Shown here: piece after piece, positions 1-8,330 of the stretch
How the letters are laid out: every line of letters begins with the position of its first letter
How positions within the stretch are numbered: position 1 is the stretch's first letter
Assembly: GCA_031296405.1 (NCBI GenBank)
Contig: JAVKKH010000004.1
Location: 79,897-143,896 of the forward strand
DNA length: 64,000 bases
DNA from: Candidatus Tepidifontimicrobium thermophilum
Lineage (GTDB): Bacteria; Sysuimicrobiota; Sysuimicrobiia; Sysuimicrobiales; Sysuimicrobiaceae
Direction: 5' to 3'
Position numbers and translations under genes: made by a program
The notes under the pieces: model-generated
The model's database searches: none
What the model saw: only the letters and a program-made list of their open reading frames with translations
Told to the model about the DNA's origin: nothing

Positions 1-390
1 GGTGCCTTCGATCATCCGCACCGCCGCTTCCAGGGAGGTGGTGTTCAGGTCGGGCATCTTCAGGCGGGCGATCTCCTCCAGCTGCTTGCGGGTCACCCGC
101 CCGACCTTCTTCTTATTGGGCTCCGGCGAGCCCACCTCCAGTCCCGCGGCCTTCTTCAGGAGCACCGAGGCCGGCGGGGTCTTGGTGACGAAGGTGAAGC
201 TCCGGTCGGAGTAGATGGTGATCTCCACCGGGACGATCATCCCCACCTGGGAGGCGGTCCGCTCGTTGTAGGCCTTGCAGAACTCCATGATGTTGATCCC
301 GTGCGGGCCCAGGGCGGTGCCCACCGGGGGGGCGGGCGTCGCCTTACCTGCGGGGATCTGCAGCTTGACCTGCGCCACGACCTTCTTCAT
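1..390 (-). CDS. rplK: 50S ribosomal protein L11, C-terminus cut by window edge
   Basis: Ribosomal protein L11 forms the GTPase-associated stalk base of the large subunit with 23S rRNA. The reverse strand reads [20 protein letters not shown] from the ATG at 390, followed by the family signatures [19 protein letters not shown] and [15 protein letters not shown]. About 130 residues are visible of roughly 140; the last few lie beyond position 1. A GAGGTGA ribosome-binding site sits 8 nt before the ATG. It starts 20 bp after the nusG stop, in the usual secE-nusG-rplK order, so it is very likely co-transcribed from the secE promoter. Confidence 0.95.
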   Translation of the reverse strand, partial: MKKVVAQVKLQIPAGKATPAPPVGTALGPHGINIMEFCKAYNERTASQVGMIVPVEITIYSDRSFTFVTKTPPASVLLKKAAGLEVGSPEPNKKKVGRVTRKQLEEIARLKMPDLNTTSLEAAVRMIEGT

Positions 391-410
391 GCGCCGTCAC
401 CTCGAACCCG

Positions 411-1004
411 CTACGTGCGCTCCACCTGCGTGAAGTCCAGCTCCACAGGGGTCTCCCGGCCGAAGATGGACACCAGGACGCGGACCTTCTCCTTCTCCGG
501 CAGGATCTCGTCCACCACGCCCGTGAACTCCTGGAAGGGGCCAGAGGTGATCCGCACCGTGTCGCCCTTGTGGTAGTGGATGCGCAGCTTGGGGGTCTCG
601 TCCTTTACCTGCCCCAGGATGGCCCGGACCTCCTCGTCCTCCAGGGGGACCGGCCGGTTCCCCGCGCCCACGAAGCCGGTGACCCCGGGCGTGTTCCGGA
701 CCACGTACCAGGAGTCATCGTCGAGGATCATCTCCACCAGGACGTAGCCGGGGTAGATCTTCTTCTTGGCGATGCGCCGCTTGCCTTCCTTGATCTCGAT
801 CTCATCCTCCGTGGGGATGAGCACCTGGAAGATCTTTTCCTGCATCCCCATGGACTGGACCCGCTTCTCCAGGTTGGTCTTCACCTTGTTCTCGTAGCCC
901 GAGTACGTGTGGATCACGTACCACCGGCGACGCGGGTCCCGGGGGACGGTGGCCGCTGCCTCCGCCGGCTCCTCGACCGTGGGAACCTGCCGCTCCTCCG
1001 TCAC
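411..1004 (-). CDS. nusG: Transcription termination/antitermination factor NusG
   Basis: NusG binds RNA polymerase, suppresses pausing and couples transcription to ribosomes or Rho. The 197-aa product has a short acidic N-terminal tail, the NGN domain (RRWYVIHTYSGYENKV to about residue 120) and a C-terminal KOW domain (KGDTVRITSGPFQEFTGVV). The reading frame is open further upstream, but that part is the shadow of secE. I choose the GTG at 1004, whose GTGA overlaps the secE stop, giving normal family length and translational coupling. Downstream is rplK. Confidence 0.95.
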   Translation of the reverse strand: MTEERQVPTVEEPAEAAATVPRDPRRRWYVIHTYSGYENKVKTNLEKRVQSMGMQEKIFQVLIPTEDEIEIKEGKRRIAKKKIYPGYVLVEMILDDDSWYVVRNTPGVTGFVGAGNRPVPLEDEEVRAILGQVKDETPKLRIHYHKGDTVRITSGPFQEFTGVVDEILPEKEKVRVLVSIFGRETPVELDFTQVERT

Positions 1005-1270
1005 CGGAGCACCCGCTGGAACAGCCACGTGAACAGGGCGTCCCACGCCCCCAGGTAGGCGGACAGCACGCCCACCACCACCAACACCACCACCGTGCTG
1101 GCGATGAGCTCCTGGCGGCTGGGCCAGGTGACCCGGTTCAGTTCGGCCCGCACCTCCCGCAGGTACCGCGTGGCCCGCTCCAGCACGGACGGGCCCCTGC
1201 GGACCGCCGGCCGGGCCGCGGGTCGCGCCACCTTTTCGGATTTCCGCATCAAGTTCGTGACTCGGGCCAT
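1001..1270 (-). CDS. secE: Preprotein translocase subunit SecE
   Basis: SecE clamps SecY in the protein-conducting channel of the inner membrane. The 89-aa product has a basic N-terminal tail, the conserved amphipathic stretch RYLREVRAELNRVTWPSRQE and one C-terminal transmembrane helix (about residues 58-80), which is the single-span form usual outside Enterobacteria. An in-frame ATG lies at 1288, but the ATG at 1270 has GGAGGGG about 6 nt upstream, so I prefer 1270. Its stop overlaps the nusG start. Confidence 0.92.
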   Translation of the reverse strand: MARVTNLMRKSEKVARPAARPAVRRGPSVLERATRYLREVRAELNRVTWPSRQELIASTVVVLVVVGVLSAYLGAWDALFTWLFQRVLR

Positions 1271-1338
1271 CTGGCCCCTCCACACCATCGCAAACTGTGT
1301 CCAAACACAAGACGGCGCCCCTGGCGGGCGCCCCGGTG

Positions 1339-1367
1339 ATTATAGGGACCGCACCGGACCGTGTAAA
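1339..1367 (-). promoter_or_regulatory. Sigma-70-type promoter of secE-nusG-rplK
   Basis: On the minus strand TTTACA (1367-1362), a 17-bp spacer and a perfect TATAAT (1344-1339) lie 68 bp before the secE ATG. Hexamer quality and spacing are close to consensus, and the position fits transcription of secE, nusG and rplK. Inferred from sequence only. Confidence 0.8.
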
Positions 1368-1401
1368 GGGCCACCCTGGGTCTGGTACCCACGACCCCGG
1401 C

Positions 1402-1950
1402 TTACAGCCGGGCCAGGGCTGCGACCGCTTTGCGGAGCACCTCCTGCGCGGCCTCCCTCAGGCCCAATGTACCGGACACCGCAGGCCGGAAGGCGTCGAA
1501 GGTGGCCTCGTAGCGCGGCCGGCTGGCGCCCCTCTCCCAAACCCATACCTCCAACACTGCCACCGCACCCCCGCCTCCCCTCCGGGGCAGGTCGAGCTCA
1601 CCGTCCCCGTGCCCGGTGCTGTCCAGGTGGGTCCACCGGCCCACCACCAGCCAGTCCGCCCCCAGCAACTCCCGGACCTCGCGGGCCCGAGCCGGGTGGA
1701 ACAGCTGCGACGGGAAGTAGCCCAGCGACCGCATGGCTCCAGACACCCGGTCCACGGGGACCACGTGGAACCGTCCGGTCCGTTCCAGGAGCCGGGACAG
1801 GTCCCGGTTCATCCGCTCCGCGTCCACCTGGATCCCGTCCGCACTGAGGTCCCAGAACGGCGCCACCGCCACCGTCCTGAGAGCCTGGGGCTGGGCCAGG
1901 GCAACCGCCGCCAGCAGGGCCACGGCGACCACGACCAGGAGTCCCCTCAC
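1402..1950 (-). CDS. Secreted protein of unknown function (CsgG/LpoB-like fold suspected)
   Basis: The function is not recognised. The 182-aa product begins with a clear signal peptide (VRGLLVVVAVALLAAVALA, cut near AQPQ). Next comes a TVAVAPFWDLSADG segment and later GADWLVVGRWTHL, a pattern reminiscent of the nucleotide-binding-like fold of CsgG, FlgO and LpoB envelope proteins. No lipobox cysteine is present, so it is probably periplasmic or exported rather than a lipoprotein. I start at the GTG at 1950, which has GGAGGTGG just upstream, rather than the in-frame start at 1980. It lies between tRNA-Trp and secE, a place usually empty in the classic locus. Confidence 0.6.
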   Translation of the reverse strand: MRGLLVVVAVALLAAVALAQPQALRTVAVAPFWDLSADGIQVDAERMNRDLSRLLERTGRFHVVPVDRVSGAMRSLGYFPSQLFHPARAREVRELLGADWLVVGRWTHLDSTGHGDGELDLPRRGGGGAVAVLEVWVWERGASRPRYEATFDAFRPAVSGTLGLREAAQEVLRKAVAALARL

Positions 1951-1987
1951 CTTCCACCTCCCCTCGTGCCTAGCGTACACCGAGCGC

Positions 1988-2008
1988 CCCGTGGCAGGAG
2001 ACCACGGG
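1988..2008 (-). terminator. Possible hairpin after tRNA-Trp
   Basis: CCCGTGG, a 7-nt loop and CCACGGG form a perfect 7-bp stem about 50 nt downstream of tRNA-Trp on the minus strand. There is no U-tract, so termination is only a guess; it could also act as a processing or leader structure for the next gene. Confidence 0.3.
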
Positions 2009-2061
2009 AGTGTGGCAGGCGTGCGAAGCTCCGGGTGCGGCTTCCCGTGTGGGCCGTCAAC

Positions 2062-2138
2062 TGGCAGGGGCGCCGGGATTCGAACCCGGAACCTCCGGTT
2101 TTGGAGACCGGCGCTCTAGCCGTTCGAGCTACGCCCCT
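2062..2138 (-). tRNA. trnW: tRNA-Trp (anticodon CCA)
   Basis: The minus strand folds as a cloverleaf: acceptor AGGGGCG pairs with CGCCCCT, the anticodon loop is CTCCAAA with CCA, the T-arm is GGTTCGAATCC, the discriminator is G, and CCA is encoded at 2062-2064. The stop codon of the MFS gene upstream lies inside its 5' half. It sits between tuf/rpmG and secE, as in many bacteria. Confidence 0.95.
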
Positions 2139-3367
2139 CCGCACCGTATCTTACGGTCGCGGTGCGCCGGCGGGCAACCGGCCCAGCGGCTGGTCACCAG
2201 GACCAGTGCCCCGAGGGCCGCCCAGCCCCACGCGAACCGCACCGGGTGTCCGCCGGACCACTGGCCCAGGGCGTTGCCCACCAGGCCGGCCACAAAGGTG
2301 CTGGCGAAGCCGACGGCGCTGCTGGCGAACCCCGCCACGTGGCCCAGACGCTCCAGGGATAGGCTGGTCGCGTTCGGGAAGGTCAACGTGATCCCGAAGA
2401 ACGCCAGGCTCAGGTGCAGCCACAGGGCTCCCACCGGCCCCCGAGCCCCCGCGTGCAGCGGGAGCAGCGCCGTCACAGCGCAGAGGTACGCCGCGGCGGT
2501 GCGCACCAGTCGGCGGACCCCCAAACGTTCCACCAGGGCGCGGGTGGCGACCATGGCCATCAGCTGGAACAGGGCGGTGCCCGCGAAGGCTGCGGCGAAC
2601 GCCTCGTTGGACAGGCCCAGGTGCGTCTTGTACAGCTGGGCGGCACTGACCAGGTACCCGTACAGCATCCCGTACGTGAGGGCCAGAAGTCCGGCGCCCA
2701 CCAGGCTCTCCCGGGTCCGGGCCACGATCCCCGCAGCCTCCCACAGGGGCCGCCACGCCAGGGGCCTGCGGGCCGCGGCCGGCAGGGTTTCCTCCAGCCT
2801 CACCAGCGCCCACCCCCACAGGACGCAGCCTGTGGCCGCCAGGAACAGGAACACCGCAGGCCAGCCGAGCCTGGCCAGGTACGCCCCCACCCACGGCGCC
2901 ACCACCGGGGCGACCACGAACACGCTCTGCACCAGCGCCATCACGCGGGCCATGGCTTCGCCGCGGTACCGGTCCCGGACCCATGCGGTGCCCACGGTGC
3001 GCAGGCTGGAAGCCAGCAGGCCCTGCACCGCCCGGGCCGCCACCAGGACTCCGAAGTCGCGGACAAACGGCATGGCCGCGTTGGAGGCCCAGAACACGGC
3101 CAGCGCCGCCAGCAGGACCGGCCGCCGGCCCCAGGCGTCGCTGAGCGGTCCGAACAGGAGCTGCCCCCACGAGAACCCCAGCAGGTACGCCCCCACCACC
3201 AGCTGTGCCTGCGTCTCGCTCACGCCGAAGGTGACGGCCATGCTGGACAGGGCGGGCAACATGGCGTCCACGGAGAACGCCCCGAGGCTGATCAAGAGCC
3301 CCAGGAGGACCTGCAGTTCCGTGGACGAAGGGCGGCCCTGGCGGCCCGGCCCCGCCCGTCGGGTCAC
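2129..3367 (-). CDS. MFS drug-resistance transporter (Bcr/CflA-like)
   Basis: This is a 412-aa, 12-helix major facilitator of the drug:H+ antiporter type, located in the inner membrane. The N-terminal half has SVDAMLPALSSMAVTFGVS and the loop 2-3 motif GPLSDAWGRRPVLL typical of Bcr/CflA exporters. The substrate cannot be told. The start is the GTG at 3367; no good ribosome-binding site is visible. The last ten bases, including the TAG stop, lie inside tRNA-Trp, so message and tRNA must be resolved by processing. It follows a small basic protein after rpmG, as an apparent insertion into the tuf-secE locus. Confidence 0.85.
   Translation of the reverse strand: MTRRAGPGRQGRPSSTELQVLLGLLISLGAFSVDAMLPALSSMAVTFGVSETQAQLVVGAYLLGFSWGQLLFGPLSDAWGRRPVLLAALAVFWASNAAMPFVRDFGVLVAARAVQGLLASSLRTVGTAWVRDRYRGEAMARVMALVQSVFVVAPVVAPWVGAYLARLGWPAVFLFLAATGCVLWGWALVRLEETLPAAARRPLAWRPLWEAAGIVARTRESLVGAGLLALTYGMLYGYLVSAAQLYKTHLGLSNEAFAAAFAGTALFQLMAMVATRALVERLGVRRLVRTAAAYLCAVTALLPLHAGARGPVGALWLHLSLAFFGITLTFPNATSLSLERLGHVAGFASSAVGFASTFVAGLVGNALGQWSGGHPVRFAWGWAALGALVLVTSRWAGCPPAHRDRKIRCGGA
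2148..2177 (-). promoter_or_regulatory. Promoter of tRNA-Trp inside the MFS gene end
   Basis: TTGCCC (2177-2172), an 18-bp spacer and TAAGAT (2153-2148) on the minus strand place the start of transcription at about the tRNA-Trp 5' end, 9 bp downstream of the -10. The element overlaps the last codons of the MFS gene. Confidence 0.6.
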
Positions 3368-3407
3368 GGAGGCCGCGGTGGCGCCCCGGGCGACCGGCGA
3401 GGGTCGG

Positions 3408-3581
3408 TCACGTGAGGTACTTCTGGAACTCCGCCACCCTCCACGGGGCGATGCGGATGGCCTTCTGCACGAGCCGCTCCTTCTCCTCGCGGGTCCTGGC
3501 GGCCTGAATCCGGGCGAGCAGCTTGCGGATCTTCTCCCGCCGGTGCCGCCGGCGCCTCAGCTCCCGGTCCCGCTCCCGCAT
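3408..3581 (-). CDS. Small basic helical protein, 57 aa, unknown function
   Basis: A 57-aa, very basic, probably all-helical protein beginning MRERDRELRRRRHRREK and ending VEEFQKYLT. It starts 7 bp after the rpmG stop, with GAGGTGAGG before the ATG, so it is surely translated from the tuf-rpmG transcript. It resembles short Arg/Lys/Glu-rich proteins of unknown function found in some environmental lineages (DUF6800-like, from memory). The charge and linkage to L33 and EF-Tu suggest RNA or ribosome contact, but this is inference. Confidence 0.7.
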   Translation of the reverse strand: MRERDRELRRRRHRREKIRKLLARIQAARTREEKERLVQKAIRIAPWRVAEFQKYLT

Positions 3582-3588
3582 GGCTGCC

Positions 3589-3741
3589 TCACCTCGTCTC
3601 GCGGTGTGGAGTGTGCTTGCGGCACCACTTGCAGTACTTGGACAGCTCCAGGCGGTCCGGGGTGTTCTTCTTGTTCTTGGTGGTCACGTAGTTCCGACGC
3701 TTGCACACCGTACACGCCAGGGTGATGATCTCGCGGGCCAT
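3589..3741 (-). CDS. rpmG: 50S ribosomal protein L33 (zinc-binding form)
   Basis: The 50-aa product reads [20 protein letters not shown] and ends with [15 protein letters not shown]. Two CxxC pairs show the zinc-ribbon (C+) form of L33, a large-subunit protein near the E site. It lies 18 bp after the tuf stop on the same strand, and the downstream small gene starts 7 bp after its own stop. L33 commonly sits next to secE or tuf. Confidence 0.95.
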   Translation of the reverse strand: MAREIITLACTVCKRRNYVTTKNKKNTPDRLELSKYCKWCRKHTPHRETR

Positions 3742-3759
3742 GCCACGGCCTCCTCCCGT

Positions 3760-4977
<1,218 letters not shown>

Positions 4978-5081
4978 GACCTGCCTCCCCTTCCTGGATT
5001 GCTGTTCGCGCCGGCGGTGGTCCGGCCCCGTGGCATCTTACCAGAAGGGCCCGTACGGGTCGAGGGGAAGGCCCCAGGGGC

Positions 5082-5157
<76 letters not shown>

Positions 5158-5171
5158 CCTGGGCCGGGTCG

Positions 5172-5200
5172 ATTATACCAGCGGGGCCCCCCGCGTCCAA
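5172..5200 (-). promoter_or_regulatory. Strong promoter of tRNA-Thr-tuf-rpmG
   Basis: TTGGAC (5200-5195), a 17-bp spacer and TATAAT (5177-5172) on the minus strand lie 14 bp before mature tRNA-Thr. It is one of the best promoter matches in the window, as expected for EF-Tu. Confidence 0.85.
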
Positions 5201-5212
5201 GGCGCGCCCCTA

Positions 5213-5230
5213 CCCCGGGGCGCCCCGGGG
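5213..5230. repeat. Perfect 18-bp GC palindrome
   Basis: CCCCGGGGCGCCCCGGGG is identical to its reverse complement. It lies just upstream of the tRNA-Thr/tuf promoter and ahead of the possible 22-aa gene. It may be a hairpin, insulator or operator; its role is unknown. Confidence 0.5.
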
Positions 5231-5267
5231 TGACAGAATAGGGGAAGCCGGTTCGGGGAGGCGGAAT

Positions 5268-5336
5268 ATGGGAGACGTGCTCCTTTGGTTGCTGATCGCC
5301 CTGCTGATCTATCTCGTGTTCTTCGCCAGCGGCTGA
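5268..5336 (+). CDS. Possible 22-aa single-span membrane peptide
   Basis: The frame reads MGDVLLWLLIALLIYLVFFA followed by SG and a stop. GGGGAGG lies 7 nt before the ATG, an excellent ribosome-binding site, and 16 or so hydrophobic residues would form one membrane helix. It is encoded opposite to the flanking tRNA-Thr and tRNA-Leu genes in a gap where no protein gene is expected. No matched sigma-70 promoter is obvious upstream. Small single-helix peptides often regulate transporters or membrane enzymes, but nothing here points to a partner. It may be real or chance. Confidence 0.45.
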   Translation: MGDVLLWLLIALLIYLVFFASG

Positions 5337-5341
5337 CCGGG

Positions 5342-5430
5342 TGGTGGGCGGGGTGGGGATCGAACCCACAAGGGCCCTGTGGCCCAGCGGATTTTAAGTC
5401 CGCCGCGTTTGCCGGTTTCGCCACCCGCCC
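5342..5430 (-). tRNA. trnL: tRNA-Leu (anticodon TAA)
   Basis: This is an 89-nt class II tRNA with a long variable arm. Acceptor GGGCGGG pairs with CCCGCCC, discriminator A, encoded CCA at 5344-5342, anticodon loop CTTAAAA with TAA. The T-arm is GTGGGTTCGATCCCCAC. Confidence 0.95.
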
Positions 5431-5437
5431 CCGGACC

Positions 5438-5466
5438 ACGGTACCGTTGCGGCGGCTCGAGCGCAA
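5438..5466 (-). promoter_or_regulatory. Promoter of tRNA-Leu
   Basis: TTGCGC (5466-5461), a 17-bp spacer and TACCGT (5443-5438) on the minus strand end 7 bp before tRNA-Leu. It overlaps the oppositely directed tRNA-Gly promoter, so the two polymerases must compete for the same DNA. Confidence 0.6.
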
Positions 5467-5475
5467 CCCTATAAT
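5447..5475 (+). promoter_or_regulatory. Promoter of tRNA-Gly
   Basis: TTGCGG (5447-5452), a 17-bp spacer and a perfect TATAAT (5470-5475) lie 13 bp before tRNA-Gly. It shares sequence with the divergent tRNA-Leu promoter. Confidence 0.75.
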
Positions 5476-5488
5476 CGGAAGGCGACGG

Positions 5489-5563
5489 GCGGGTGTAGCT
5501 CAGCGGTAGAGCGTCGGCTTGCCATGCCGAAGGTCGCGGGTTCAAATCCCGTCGCCCGCTCCA
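5489..5563 (+). tRNA. trnG: tRNA-Gly (anticodon GCC)
   Basis: Acceptor GCGGGTG pairs with CGCCCGC (one G-U pair), discriminator T, encoded CCA. The anticodon loop TTGCCAT carries GCC. D-arm and T-arm (GGGTTCAAATCCC) are canonical. Confidence 0.96.
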
Positions 5564-5638
5564 GCTGGCTCCGATGACCCCCCAGCCGGTGCTCCCGGCA
5601 CGCTTCTTGCACCCACCCCGTCCTGGGGGTGAAACCGC

Positions 5639-5911
5639 ATGGGAGTGTGCGCCCGCTGCGGGTCCCCGGACCTGCGGCAGGGCTGGGAGTGGCGGTCGCA
5701 CCGCATCGGCGGGCACGTTCTCGCCGGCTGGACGCCCACCGTCTGGTGCGGGACCTGCGGGACCCTCTGGCCCTGGGCCCAGCGGCAAACCCCGGCCGTC
5801 CGCAACCCCTGGCTGGTGGACCGCCTTTCGCCGGCCCTGGCCTACCTGCAGGCCGAAGGCGACCTCATCGTGGTACGCTGGCCGGACGGTTCGTACGAGG
5901 TGGTGGCCTGA
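5639..5911 (+). CDS. Small zinc-ribbon protein, unknown function
   Basis: A 90-aa protein with CxxC near the N-terminus (MGVCARCGSPDLRQG) and a second CxxC (VWCGTCGTLWPW). Together they look like one four-cysteine zinc ribbon followed by a short alpha/beta tail (GDLIVVRWPDGSYEVVA). GGGGGTG precedes the ATG. It stands alone between tRNA-Gly and the peroxiredoxin. Zinc ribbons of this size usually bind nucleic acid or another protein; no more specific role can be read. Confidence 0.65.
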   Translation: MGVCARCGSPDLRQGWEWRSHRIGGHVLAGWTPTVWCGTCGTLWPWAQRQTPAVRNPWLVDRLSPALAYLQAEGDLIVVRWPDGSYEVVA

Positions 5912-5952
5912 CCGGACCGTGCCACCGTCTTTCAGGACCCTCCACCCTCCCT

Positions 5953-5981
5953 GTGACGCCCCCCGCCCGAGGTGTTAGAAT
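5953..5981 (+). promoter_or_regulatory. Promoter of the peroxiredoxin gene
   Basis: GTGACG (5953-5958), a 17-bp spacer and TAGAAT (5976-5981) predict a start near 5988, leaving a leader of about 47 nt before the TTG start at 6035. It supports that start over the in-frame GTG at 5972, which lies inside the -35/-10 region. Confidence 0.5.
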
Positions 5982-6034
5982 GCCGCCGGCCGCCGCGGTT
6001 GCCCGCGGTCAACTTCCTCGGTGGGAGGTGCGGG

Positions 6035-6532
6035 TTGCCGGAGATCCAGGTAGGAGACCGCGTCCCGGAGGTGATTCTGATTGGTCCGGACCGGCAGCCG
6101 GTCCGGCTGTCCTCTTTGCTCGGCCAGCCGCTGGTCCTGGCCTTCTTCCCCGCGGCATTTACGCCCACCTGCACCCGGGAGATGTGCGCGTTCCGCGACG
6201 GACTGGAGCGGTTCAACCAGCTCAAGGCACGGGTGGTGGGGATCAGCGTGGACCTGCCAGCCAGCCTGCAGGCCTTCGCCGAGCACCTGGGACTGAACTT
6301 CCCGCTGCTGAGCGACTACGGCCGTCAGGCCGTGCGGGCGTTCGGCGTGGAGGATCCCAAGCCCTTCGCCGGCCTTTTCCCGGGCCTGGCCCGGCGCGCG
6401 GTGTTCGTAGCGGACCCCCAGGGGACCGTGGTGTACCGGTGGGTGTCCGAGGACCCGAAGGTGGAGCCGCCCTACCCGGAGGTGGAGCAGGCGGCGGCGT
6501 CGGTGGCAGACCGGACCCCCTCCGTGCGTTGA
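6035..6532 (+). CDS. Peroxiredoxin, PrxQ/BCP type
   Basis: This thiol peroxidase reduces H2O2 and organic peroxides in the cytoplasm with thioredoxin. The 165-aa product has the AhpC/TSA fold and the active site FTPTCTREMCAFRD: the peroxidatic Cys is followed five residues later by a second Cys, the intramolecular resolving position of PrxQ/BCP enzymes. I choose the TTG at 6035, preceded by GGGAGGTG, because it starts exactly where the family does (LPEIQVGDRVPE) and lies downstream of the promoter. The stop overlaps the -35 of tRNA-Cys. Confidence 0.88.
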   Translation: MPEIQVGDRVPEVILIGPDRQPVRLSSLLGQPLVLAFFPAAFTPTCTREMCAFRDGLERFNQLKARVVGISVDLPASLQAFAEHLGLNFPLLSDYGRQAVRAFGVEDPKPFAGLFPGLARRAVFVADPQGTVVYRWVSEDPKVEPPYPEVEQAAASVADRTPSVR

Positions 6533-6557
6533 GCGGCCCCATCTGAGCTGGTACAAT
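6529..6557 (+). promoter_or_regulatory. Promoter of tRNA-Cys
   Basis: TTGAGC (6529-6534), a 17-bp spacer and TACAAT (6552-6557) lie 9 bp upstream of tRNA-Cys. The -35 overlaps the peroxiredoxin stop codon. Confidence 0.75.
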
Positions 6558-6566
6558 GCCGGTCGG

Positions 6567-6640
6567 GGCGACGTAGCCAAGAGGCAAGGCAGGGGTCTGC
6601 AAAACCCCGATCCCCGGTTCGAATCCGGGCGTCGCCTCCA
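6567..6640 (+). tRNA. trnC: tRNA-Cys (anticodon GCA)
   Basis: Acceptor GGCGACG pairs with CGTCGCC, discriminator T, encoded CCA. The anticodon stem-loop GGGGTCTGCAAAACCCC carries GCA. The next gene, on the opposite strand, ends 3 bp after it. Confidence 0.96.
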
Positions 6641-6642
6641 CG

Positions 6643-7641
6643 CTATCCGATCCCCCGCGAGAGGACCCACAGGAAGAAGGGGACGCCCACCAAGGCGGTG
6701 ACGGCTCCTACGGGGATCTCCAGGGGAGCGGTGACGGTCCGGGCCAGCAGGTCGGCCCACACCAGCAGGGCAGCTCCCCACAGAGCGGAGCCGGGCAGCA
6801 GCGCGGCGTGCACGGAACCACCCAGCCGGCGGACCGCGTGCGGCACCACCAGCCCCACGAAGCCCACCAGCCCCGCGGACGCTACCGCAGCGGCGGTCAT
6901 GAGGGTGGCTGCGGCGACCAGCGCCGCCCGGACCCGCGGCACCGCCACCCCCGCAGAAGCCGCCTCCTCCTCTCCCAGCAGCAGCACGTCCAGCTCCCGG
7001 GCGTGCCACCGGGCGAGACAGTAGCCTGCCAGGACGGCTGGTGCGGTTAGGCGGACGTGATCCCAGCCCCGGCCGCCCAGGCTGCCCAGCAGCCACGCCA
7101 GGGCCTGCTGGAGGGAACCGTGGGAGAGGACCAGGACCACCGACAGGACCGCGGCGAAGAACGTACCTGCCGCTAGCCCGGCCAGCAGGAGGTCCTCCGG
7201 TCCGCGCCCGCGGGTTGCAGCCAGCCGGTACACCAGGAGGACGGCCCCAGCTCCGGAGGCGAACGCGGCCGCGGACACCGCTAGGCCTGCCAGCCCTGCT
7301 GCGATGGCCGCCACCGCACCCAGGGCGGCACCCGGAGCCACTCCCACCACGTACGGGTCAGCCAGGGGATTGCGGAAGAGGGTCTGGTACACAGCTCCTG
7401 ACGCGGCCAGGGCAGCGCCCACTAGACCGGCCAAAACCACCCTGGGCAGCCGTAATTCCACCACGATGGCGTACGCCGGGCCGCCGCCCCCCGCGGTGCC
7501 CACCGCGCGCCACAGCGCCGCCCACACCTCCGACAGCGGCAGGGGCACAGACCCCAGGGCGAGGGCGCACACGGCACTCCCTGCCAGCCACGTCCAGCCA
7601 GCTGGCAGGAGCCACCCGCCCGGGGACCGAGGCGCCCGCAA
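6643..7641 (-). CDS. FecCD/BtuC-family ABC transporter permease (orphan)
   Basis: A 332-aa polytopic membrane protein of the FecCD family, which imports iron-siderophores, heme or cobalamin. The signature stretch SGAVYQTLFRNPLADPYVVG near residue 85 and the later VGLVVPHAVRRLGG are diagnostic, and about 9-10 helices are apparent. The start is the TTG at 7641, 16 bp after the folE stop. It looks like the last gene of a folP-folE-permease operon. No periplasmic binding protein or ATPase gene of this system is in the window, so partners must be elsewhere or shared. Confidence 0.85.
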   Translation of the reverse strand: MRAPRSPGGWLLPAGWTWLAGSAVCALALGSVPLPLSEVWAALWRAVGTAGGGGPAYAIVVELRLPRVVLAGLVGAALAASGAVYQTLFRNPLADPYVVGVAPGAALGAVAAIAAGLAGLAVSAAAFASGAGAVLLVYRLAATRGRGPEDLLLAGLAAGTFFAAVLSVVLVLSHGSLQQALAWLLGSLGGRGWDHVRLTAPAVLAGYCLARWHARELDVLLLGEEEAASAGVAVPRVRAALVAAATLMTAAAVASAGLVGFVGLVVPHAVRRLGGSVHAALLPGSALWGAALLVWADLLARTVTAPLEIPVGAVTALVGVPFFLWVLSRGIG

Positions 7642-7656
7642 GGACCGGCGCCGCCT

Positions 7657-8268
7657 TCACCGGGCGCGGATGAGGGACAGGAACTCCGCCCGGGTACGGG
7701 CGTCGTCCCGGAACAGGCCCCGCATGGCGGAGGTGACCATGACGCTACCCGGCTTTTTGACGCCCCGCATGGTCATGCAGAGGTGTTCCGCCTCGATGAC
7801 TACCGCGGAGCCCTTGGCCTGCAGGGCGTCCATCAGCAGGTCGGCGATCTGCGAGGTCAGGCGCTCCTGGACCTGAGGCCGCCGTGCTAGGGTTTCCACC
7901 ACCCGCGCCACCTTGCTGATCCCAACCACCCGGCCGTTGGGCACGTACCCTACGTGGGCCACGCCGTGGAAGGGCAGCAGGTGGTGCTCGCAGAGGGAGT
8001 AGAAGGGGATGTCCTTGAGCACCACCATCTCGTGGTGCTGCTCCTCCTCGAAGCCCACCCGCAGGTACTCGCCGGGATCCCGGTGGAGGCCGCTGAACAG
8101 CTCCGCGTACATCGCCGCGATCCGCCGCGGGGTTTCCCGCAACCCCTCTCGCCCGGGGTCCTCCCCGATGGCCTGCAGGATCTCCACCACCGCGGCCTCG
8201 ATCCGCTGGCGATCCACCAGCACTCGCGGTGTGGCCACCCGCCGTCCCGCTGTGTCTCGTCCGTCCAT
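7657..8268 (-). CDS. folE: GTP cyclohydrolase I
   Basis: Converts GTP to 7,8-dihydroneopterin triphosphate, the first step of folate synthesis. The 203-aa protein carries the zinc site motifs [10 protein letters not shown] and [11 protein letters not shown], and GISKVARVV. An in-frame ATG lies at 8316, but the ATG at 8268 is preceded by AAGGAGGAGGAG, so that is the start. It lies 62 bp after folP and 16 bp before the FecCD permease on the same strand. Confidence 0.95.
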   Translation of the reverse strand: MDGRDTAGRRVATPRVLVDRQRIEAAVVEILQAIGEDPGREGLRETPRRIAAMYAELFSGLHRDPGEYLRVGFEEEQHHEMVVLKDIPFYSLCEHHLLPFHGVAHVGYVPNGRVVGISKVARVVETLARRPQVQERLTSQIADLLMDALQAKGSAVVIEAEHLCMTMRGVKKPGSVMVTSAMRGLFRDDARTRAEFLSLIRAR

Positions 8269-8330
8269 CTCCTCCTCCTTTGCCCCACCCGGCTTTCCGT
8301 CCCGTCGCGGTTCCACCGGCTTTTTACGTG

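Noticed and set aside
5213..5230. Palindrome as an intrinsic terminator or attachment site
   Set aside because: No T-run on either strand, no duplicate copy beside the tRNAs and no integrase nearby, so neither role is supported.
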